This document shows, piece by piece, positions 56,779-64,000 of a stretch of 64,000 nt of DNA; within the stretch, counting starts at the first letter, position 1, and each line of letters opens with the position of its first letter. The notes under the pieces were generated by a model. The model saw only the letters and a list, made by a program, of their open reading frames with translations. It did not search any database and had not been told where the DNA came from. The position numbers and the translations under genes were made by a program. Source of the DNA: Cheiracanthium punctorium (Eukaryota; Arthropoda; Arachnida; Araneae; Cheiracanthiidae); NCBI GenBank assembly GCA_038373885.1, contig JAWZYV010011608.1, positions 496,001-560,000 of the forward strand, written 5' to 3'.

Positions 56779-58429
56779 AAATAAAATAAAATAAACGAAG
56801 TACAACTTCACTATTAAATTAAAACAAAATACACGTAGAACTAGATTTTTCCTCGGCCTGTATTACACGCATATCTTCTATAGCCCTCACCGGTTTGCAT
56901 TAAGTTAAGGCAGACCAATATTTCACAGCCTTATGTTTCGTGACAGTCCGATATTACGTGTTGAAAAATTCGATTTTCCCCGAGCAGAAACTGAGAAGAA
57001 TTAATGACGACAACCGCAGGTGTGTTTCCCAAATGAAATAAATGCAGATTAGTACAACACTTTGCGATGTACATTTGAATAAGGAAGCGGACAGAATTCG
57101 AATGCCATCTGCAGTAACCACTTAGTTTATTTTTTTTTTTCTTTACTGTCTACAAATTGTCATAATTTTTATTTGTTCGACTAGTTCTTTTCAGTTGCAA
57201 TCAATTCCGTAGTGTACTATTGACAAGATTTTGAATGGAAAACTTTGGATAGGATTTTAATTTTGCTTTTACATTCGAAAATGTAGCTTGTAATTATTAT
57301 TAGAAAATGTAATTATTGTTAAAATAAACTAACATTTAAGGTAAATACATTTACTTTTTAGATCTCCCACCCCAATTTTTTTAAAACATACACCGTGAAG
57401 TGTACATTGCTTTTTTACAATAGCCATTTTAAAAGCATAATTAAATTAATACTTTCTGTAAAAGTTTTAATGACTTTACCATCTTAGAGATAACATGCAT
57501 ACTGAAAAGATAAAGATAATTATTATTCTACATAAAGAGTTTGTAATGATTTTTAATATTTACAAACTACTTATAATTATTTTGCAGGTAGTATAAGTAA
57601 TTGTTAACTATTATGTTTTCATACAATAAAAAGTGCAAACATGTTCAACCATATATGAACATTTCATTAAAGTTTTTCAAATGATTTCAGAAGTCGTTTA
57701 CTTGTAGCCTTATAACTTTCGCAATTTGAAATTAAAATATTTAGTGAATTGTCAATATATTTTCTTTACTTTTATGTCTATCAACTGATTTAAAAAAAAA
57801 TAATCTGTCCAATATTTTATTGCAAATCAAAACTAATAAGAGCTTGTAAATGGCATCATAATGAATCTATGCAGATAATATTGAGCAGAAAAAGAGATTA
57901 GAATAAAATGTTTAAAAGATAAGCCTCCCACTGCAGAATGCACATTTCTTTGACAAATTCTCTATTTCACTTCCCGAGTAAAATGCTTGAATCGCTGCAT
58001 GCTATTCGTCGAATATGTTTCTGACCAAGATTTATTCAGTGACGCTATAAACACATGCTTGTATGCAAAGTGTTAGGTATAAATATGCTGTTAGCACCTT
58101 AGTAAAAATTATGCATGGAGGACTATATAAAATGTAATAAAACACATTTATGGATGGTCCGGGCTATAAATCCACTCAAGTAATTACACCTAATAATAAA
58201 AAAAAATAAAAACTAGTCTCAAGTATTTTACACGGCGGTTCATGAATACTGTATTTTTCTCTTCTCATATATAGAAGTACTTTTACTGCAAGTGTTTTAA
58301 CATGTTATAGGACCCGACGTAGCTCCATTCCTTAATAACAGTTATATCGTCCAATAAATGAGGGATCATTTACTGAGATTATTTTCCTGTTCTTTTCTTT
58401 ATTTCCCTATTTTTTTTTTCTTCTGGTAC
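56779..58429. other. Unique AT-rich sequence
   Basis: No gene or repeat boundary recognised. Confidence 0.35.
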
Positions 58430-58620
58430 ATGTTCGTGAGCCATTACGGTGCGTGCATGGCGTGGTTAATGGGCCTTAAGTGGTCCGCAAACAGAATTCA
58501 ATTGGGTCATCCGAGGCATATTAATGGCCCGGATGAAAGTCGAGTTTTCTTGTTGTCAGGCGCTGGGCCTGTCGGGGCACTTAAGACACAATAAATATTT
58601 AGTTAGAAAAACATGCCCCT
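58430..58620. promoter_or_regulatory. Candidate conserved non-coding block
   Basis: A GC-richer, non-repetitive stretch with several homeodomain-type and related cores: GGGCCTTAAGTGGTCC, GGCATATTAATGGCCCGG and GGGGCACTTAAGACAC. A 78-codon frame over it has no domain. The regulatory label is inferred. Confidence 0.3.
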
Positions 58621-58732
58621 AGCGAATAACATGGCAAAGATGAAATTAACTTTGGGAAGTGTGAAATGCCTGAGGATTTCGTTTTTGACATTGACGTCAT
58701 TTGATTGTTTTTTCATAAGACTGGATTTTGCT

Positions 58733-58899
58733 TAGGGATGGACGCGAGACGACTTTTTTGCGAGACGAGACAGAGATTTACAGCTTTATTGCGAGACGAG
58801 ATACACATTTTTAACATTACGATATAGGGATTTTTGCGAGACGAGACAAAGCTTTTAGGCTATTTTGCGAGACGCGAGACGCTTATTTTTTGTCTCGCG
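58733..58899. mobile_element. hAT-type MITE, 167 bp
   Basis: The start TAGGGATGGACGCGAGAC and the end GTCTCGCGTCCATCCCTA pair perfectly, with perfect 8-bp duplication ATTTTGCT (58725-58732, 58900-58907). The interior is tandem TTTTTGCGAGACGAGAC words. Confidence 0.95.
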
Positions 58900-59199
58900 T
58901 CCATCCCTAATTTTGCTTATTTTTTTAATCGACTTCATAAAGGAGGTCGAGGTGGTTATCAGTTAATCGGAATCTTCTTCTTCTTCTTTTTTCTTTCTTT
59001 TTTTGGCGGGTATACATTAGCTCAGCGATAATTTTTTTACGTGGGCCGATTTCGGCAACTTTTTTTCACTCGAAAGGCAGTACTTTATGTGTGGTCCCAT
59101 ATTAATTTGGCCACGTTCCTGATGATGTTTTCCGTCAGAAAATTAGAAAAGAAAAAACATAATGCTTATAAACGATGGCCCGAAGAGTTGCCAGCAAAG

Positions 59200-59300
59200 A
59201 GAGCATAATTGTAAATCAAAAATCACCAAAGTTTGGCAATTTTTTGCCAAGTTTGGGTCTCAAAAATTATGTTCCCAAAACTAAATCTAGTTTGTCACTC
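59200..59300. mobile_element. Possible LTR scrap, family C
   Basis: TTGCCAAGTTTGGGTCTCAA and GTTCCCAAAAC line up with TGCCAAATTTGGTTCCAA and GTCCCCAAAAG in the U3 of the solo LTR at 51609-52611. No ends are visible. Confidence 0.35.
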
Positions 59301-60395
59301 TCTATCCTCTATATTCGGCAAGAAATTGTCAATCCTTCTCTTTTACAACTGGAATAATTTTGCGTGTGGTGAAGTAACTTGAAGTTGGTTTTCTAAAAAA
59401 AAAAAAAAAACATGCTTCTTGTTTATTTTTGTAACAGTGGGGACAAATTTATTTGAGGTAAAAATTAATTTCTATATATCAATATTTTAAAGTTTATGTA
59501 ATAAACAGTCGTTTGAACACTGATAAAAAGAAATTTATATATTAGTTCTATGCACTAAAAAAAACAAATAAAACACAAATCTTCATTCCAATTGCACAAA
59601 CGTACTCGTATTTTTATATTACCACGTATTGTATTGACATAGGAACACATCGTGTTTTACATTTTGAATACAATTTGTTATTATTGCCATTCCTACGTAG
59701 TTAATTTTAAAATAATTTAAGGAGTTTAACAACAAAGGATCACAATGCTCGAATCTGAAACAATAAATAGCGTTTGCATATTAAAATTAAAATATTACTT
59801 TATACGAATTTAAATAATCATATGCTCTTAAAATCACTTTTCTATTATTTAATTCTACACATAAAGTTTATTTTCGACACAGCTGTTTGAGGTGTATTGT
59901 TTTCTATGAACATTTAATAATTATCATTCATTTAAGCTTTATGGATGTACTTGGGAACACAAGAGCTGATGTGTGACTTAATGTGGACACCACATGACTT
60001 CCTTGAACATCTGTTAAATTATACACGTATTTTGCTGCAATTTACTTAAACTTATTTCATTTTATAACTGAGATACGATACTTAATAGTTTTGTTTGTAT
60101 GCAGATGCTAAAATATAAAGTTTTATTAACATCAAATATTTATGTAAGTAGTGTATAACCAAGTCTTAACTGAAGTATTAAGTTGAAGTCTTTGTGAAAT
60201 AAATTAATGAATTCGAAACAGCAGTTTGAACAATGACTGGCGATAGATTTTAATCTATTGGAAGTATTTTGGGCGACACTGTCAATACATTATACCCACT
60301 GGATTGGGGAAAAAAAGGGGGAGGATCACAATGTTGTTGGTCATATATAGGTGCTAAAACATTGTTATGGACAAAGTTTCAACATTCCACGTGCA
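59301..60395. other. Unique AT-rich sequence
   Basis: An A-run at 59395-59411. Nothing else recognised. Confidence 0.35.
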
Positions 60396-60962
60396 CATAC
60401 ATGTAGCCAGGGGGTGTCCATGTGGGCCTGGGGAGGGATGTCCCCAGACCCAAATTTTGGATTTTGTTAATTGGATGTCAATAAATCAAGCATTATTGTT
60501 AAAAATTCTACTTTTTTCACCTTTTGGGCAAGCTCCCGAAGTTTTTTTTTTCTCGCTCCGTCTTTGATATCTCTGCACGCGTGGGTATAGTCTTGATGCC
60601 TTCCAAAAGAACTATTTATTGAGGTTTGTAAATCACCACGTGATTTTCACCTAATTCTATGACTCTTAATAAATTTGGAGATTTTTAAAATTCTTATTTC
60701 GATTGTAAAGACAAATGAATAAATATATAATTCCAAATCATACAAGTATAGATTAAAGTTCTATGGGAGTCAGTGAACATCGCATCATCTTTTACTAAAC
60801 AGACTTTTTATCTTGTCTTTGTTGCTTAGGGATATTTAAACATTTAAAACTGAAAAATGTCTTAATAAAATGTCTTAACGAAATTTTTTTTTTCAGGTAG
60901 TTGGTGTCGTAGGATATAAGGATTGGATCCCCCTCCAAGCTAAAATCCTGCGTGCCCGCTAT
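60396..60962. mobile_element. Decayed hAT-like element
   Basis: The right end AGCTAAAATCCTGCGTGCCC matches the right end of the MITE at 572-1010 (AACTAAAATCCTGGGTGCGCC). The left part ATGTAGCCAGGGGGTGTCC has the usual G-run layout. Target duplication not readable, so the ends are approximate. Confidence 0.45.
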
Positions 60963-61879
60963 TCTTCAGAACTATGCATTTAAATTTGAGATTTTATAAG
61001 GTGCACTTCATTATGTTTTGGGGAATTCTAATTTAACTTTAACGCACAAAGGTTGGAATTATTATTATTATTATTTTTATTTCACAGTCAACTTTCAAAA
61101 TATATGAGCATTACAGAAAATTTAACCTTTATTTCTCGAATAATTAATTATTTTCCATAAAAATTTTCTGAATGAAAAGTCACTGCAGCCAAATGCATTA
61201 CACGTAATAGACTAAGTTCAAAAAGTGCACTGATGATTATTTGCAGCTGGCTGTAAAAATTTTAGAGCATGATGGTATCCTTATATGACAAATGTTAATA
61301 AAAATACCAACTGATGCATCATCAGGAAGATTGATTTAAAGTTCGCTGCTACTTACGATAGTTTTCAACTTCGAAAACTTTATTTTGAAAGTTTCCAAAA
61401 GATTTAAATTCTGAAAGATGAAAGAATATGTCATCGACATAGTTTATTTATTTCAGTTTGATGACAGGATAAACCAATAAAAATACATTCCGAAAAGTAA
61501 TTTTCATTTAATTAAAGTTCCTCGAATATTGGAATTTAGGCAAAGTTTTTTTTTTTTTTAATTTAAGGCAAACTTTTCGCTGAATAAAATCTATACAAAT
61601 TGGTTTTTAAAATGTATAAACATGCACTGTTTAAGTATTTAAAAGTACTGTCATTTCAAAGTGTAAAATATTCTGAAATGCAAAACTCCTCGAAAACTCG
61701 GTACAAAGGGATTATCATAAAATTGCAACTGTTTGCAACCATTTTTCATTCCAGGAAGTCGTTTTCCTGTAATGGATGTTAACTAACGAATATTACATAT
61801 CAAGCCAAACTACTAGTCGAGAGGCATGCATTAACAATGGTTGAAATTTATCTTTGTAATGGGTTGCATTAAGTATATT
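60963..61879. other. Unique AT-rich sequence
   Basis: A short (ATT)n run near 61057-61074 and a T-run at 61547-61559. No gene. Confidence 0.35.
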
Positions 61880-62300
61880 CCCAGACACTGGCGTGCAATT
61901 CACGCCACTATTAATCACATTAATCGTTGAAAGATTGAAAGACAAACTTACTGGACTGGTTATAATGATCAGTGTAATGGAGAAAGCAAAGGAATTAACG
62001 GGCGGCTCGATATATGTAAGTTTAATCGCTCACAGCAATCAATTAAAGTTCGAAAGGTCGTCGGTTCTCTTCCTGTTCTCGCCCCGAGTGAGGTTTCTTA
62101 AACTTGAAGCTTCTGTAATGGATGGCGATACCTTTGTGAAATCCATCTCGGACACATGGAATGAAAGACTCCTTGTCAACTGTTGATCATATAAGTTCTC
62201 GTTCCCAAAAGAACAAGATCAGGTTATTGTTCAGGCCGACTTAGCCATCGATTGCTTCAGGCGTCCAAGTTACGCGAGCTGTTGAAGATTGCGCTTTGGA
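61880..62300. promoter_or_regulatory. Candidate conserved non-coding block
   Basis: The longest unique GC-richer block near this end. It holds paired homeodomain-type sites CTATTAATCACATTAATCG, CAGCAATCAATTAAAG, and stretches such as GCCCCGAGTGAGG. A 97-codon frame (61893-62186) spans part of it but shows no domain, so an exon is less likely than a regulatory element. Confidence 0.3.
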
Positions 62301-64000
62301 TGTGCTTGTTAGAGGTTCGAAAACTTTAACCTTGAAAATCAGTATAACTGGATCCAAGTATCAATGCTGGCTCGAAAAAGACGACGTTTTAATGCAGTAG
62401 TAAGCAATCGTTCCAAAAAAATTTCTCTCCCGGTATTATGACTGAACATCATGTTCCTCCAAATCCGTTCAGTCACATCATTTCTAAAAATTGAAAATCG
62501 TCTGAAGCTGCGTGTGTGTGTGTAAGTGTGTATAATTTTCTCTTTTCAGTGTCGAAGACTGGATAGTTATTTTAAAAAGCATGCATGGATATTTGGCTCT
62601 CAATTCGACACATTCTCAGAAGTTTATTAAAATCACATGAAGACAGCCTTTGAAGCTCTTATTAATATGATTCTAACATTTTTTTTTGCTTCATCTTCTT
62701 TACAAATGTGGCTTACCATCAGGGCACGATTAGCACTGCTGCTAACAATTATTTTAAGTAACTAGAGACAAGTTCACGTGAAAGGTACCTTATGGCTATG
62801 CAATCTAAGCATCGAATCATAAAAGTGGCAATTAAAATGTTTGGGCTGGTGGATACAAAGTTTATTCGTGATTGGTTGGCGAAAATATGTTTGGGAGGAA
62901 ACAACTTCTGAAAATCATAAGTGAATTTAGCCATTTATTTGTCAAATATATACTTTATTTAAAATAGATTAATATGATGAATTGAAATGTTGTGGGCACA
63001 ACTTAAAGGCACAAACAATGCAGAGCATTAATTATCAGAATGGATCAATCACACAGACAGAATAGTGTTCCAGAAATCTATCAACAAAATAAAGGAGGGA
63101 TAGAGAAATACTTTCCGAATAGAAATCATGGACACAAGCGTCATCTTCTTTAACCACTTTAAGCATCATTTTAAAAACATGTTCAAATGGTTATCAAATT
63201 TCCAGCCATGGCCTGTTAAAAGTTAACTATTTTGTGTAAAAGATACTCAAATATAACTTACAATCATTAACTATGTTTTATTTTGAAGGATGCTATTTTC
63301 AGAGAATAAACTTACTGTTTATTATTTAAGCTATTGAAGTGACACTTCAGCACGCTTTTACAGCTCTCATTAACTGATGAAACTAATGTCTTCTATTCTG
63401 TGGGGAAAAGTGTGTGCAATCTTCATTATTTTGTCGATAGAATTTTGAGGCAGGATGTATATTTCTCTTAAGTAGTACAATATCTGAATCTGATGCATAA
63501 TTTACATGTATAACGTTTATCGCAGTTGAATCTACTTATTTACGATTCTGTCAGTGTAAATTTATAATTTGAGTGGCAGGTGAATGTCCCCACGTATAAA
63601 TTTAATGAAGTTGCTCTGGTGGTACTTCGACCTCTAATTGTATAATAGAATGGAAAATATGAATTAGAAAATAAACAAATAAATGACTATTCTTTCGGAA
63701 AAAATATCTAGTGGATGACTTGAAGTTTAAGCATTTACTTTCAGACAGCTTAGGAGAAATATCTATACAAATTCAAAATTCCACACCGCCCGCTAATCTA
63801 ACCAGCCTTATTTAGTTAAACTAAGTGCTAGAGAAGTTTTTCTAGATGTTTTGGTTTGAAAATGGAATGAAACGTATTATAATGAATCAAATTTAATTGA
63901 CTGCATTTAAATGTATAGAATAATCAAGTATCGATTTGCATTTTAAATACAAAAGCATTCTGTGCAAAAGCTCAAAAAAAAAAGCTCTGTTAATGATAAT
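62301..64000. other. Unique AT-rich sequence
   Basis: Nothing recognised beyond a TGTGTGTGTGTAAG stretch at 62511-62524. Confidence 0.35.

Overview
The window looks like an AT-rich animal genome, and I would guess an arthropod, possibly a spider or other chelicerate. That guess rests only on general feel: low gene density, many small DNA transposons, solo LTRs, tRNA-like SINE pieces, microsatellites and frequent homopolymers. Nothing looks bacterial, and no operon, CRISPR array or intact RNA gene was seen. No complete host gene is visible. The two protein-coding signals are a truncated reverse transcriptase reading frame (9635-10429) and a 73-codon open stretch on the minus strand (17742-17960) that reads like one exon of an unknown membrane protein. 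The window is best read as intergenic or intronic DNA built up by layers of mobile elements.

Layout. 1-5000: a diffuse, decayed satellite (AACAATG/GCTAAAACAATG-type words) broken by a hAT MITE (572-1010) and a solo LTR (2773-3292). 5033-7774: a 2.7-kb TIR element with two smaller MITEs inside it. 8437-13804: a small hAT MITE split by a 5.2-kb hAT-like element that carries the reverse transcriptase frame, a poly(A) tract, a TA/TG microsatellite and an AT minisatellite. 13805-15200: the satellite resumes and is hit by another MITE. 16040-17960: a CpG-rich unique island, a short inverted-repeat element and the candidate exon. 19810-22393: an LTR fragment and a solo LTR. 23700-32700: unique blocks that resemble conserved non-coding DNA, plus foldback elements with TTAA ends; one foldback copy holds a 2.2-kb element that itself holds two hAT MITEs, and the whole nest sits between two copies of a 228-230 bp unit. 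35240-47370: several TIR elements, an LTR piece, a piggyBac-like element and a LINE relic. 48258-56569: two copies of a 0.95-kb hAT family (each carrying the same smaller MITE), a third foldback element, two solo LTRs and further hAT MITEs. 56700-64000: mostly unique sequence with two candidate regulatory blocks and a few MITEs.

The strongest calls are transposon boundaries, because terminal repeats and target-site duplications can be read directly. Eleven hAT-type insertions have an 8-bp duplication with at most one mismatch, most of them perfect, and four LTRs have a 4-bp duplication. These allow the order of insertions to be worked out. Functions for the unique blocks are guesses. Genes for the transposases that would move these elements were not seen here.
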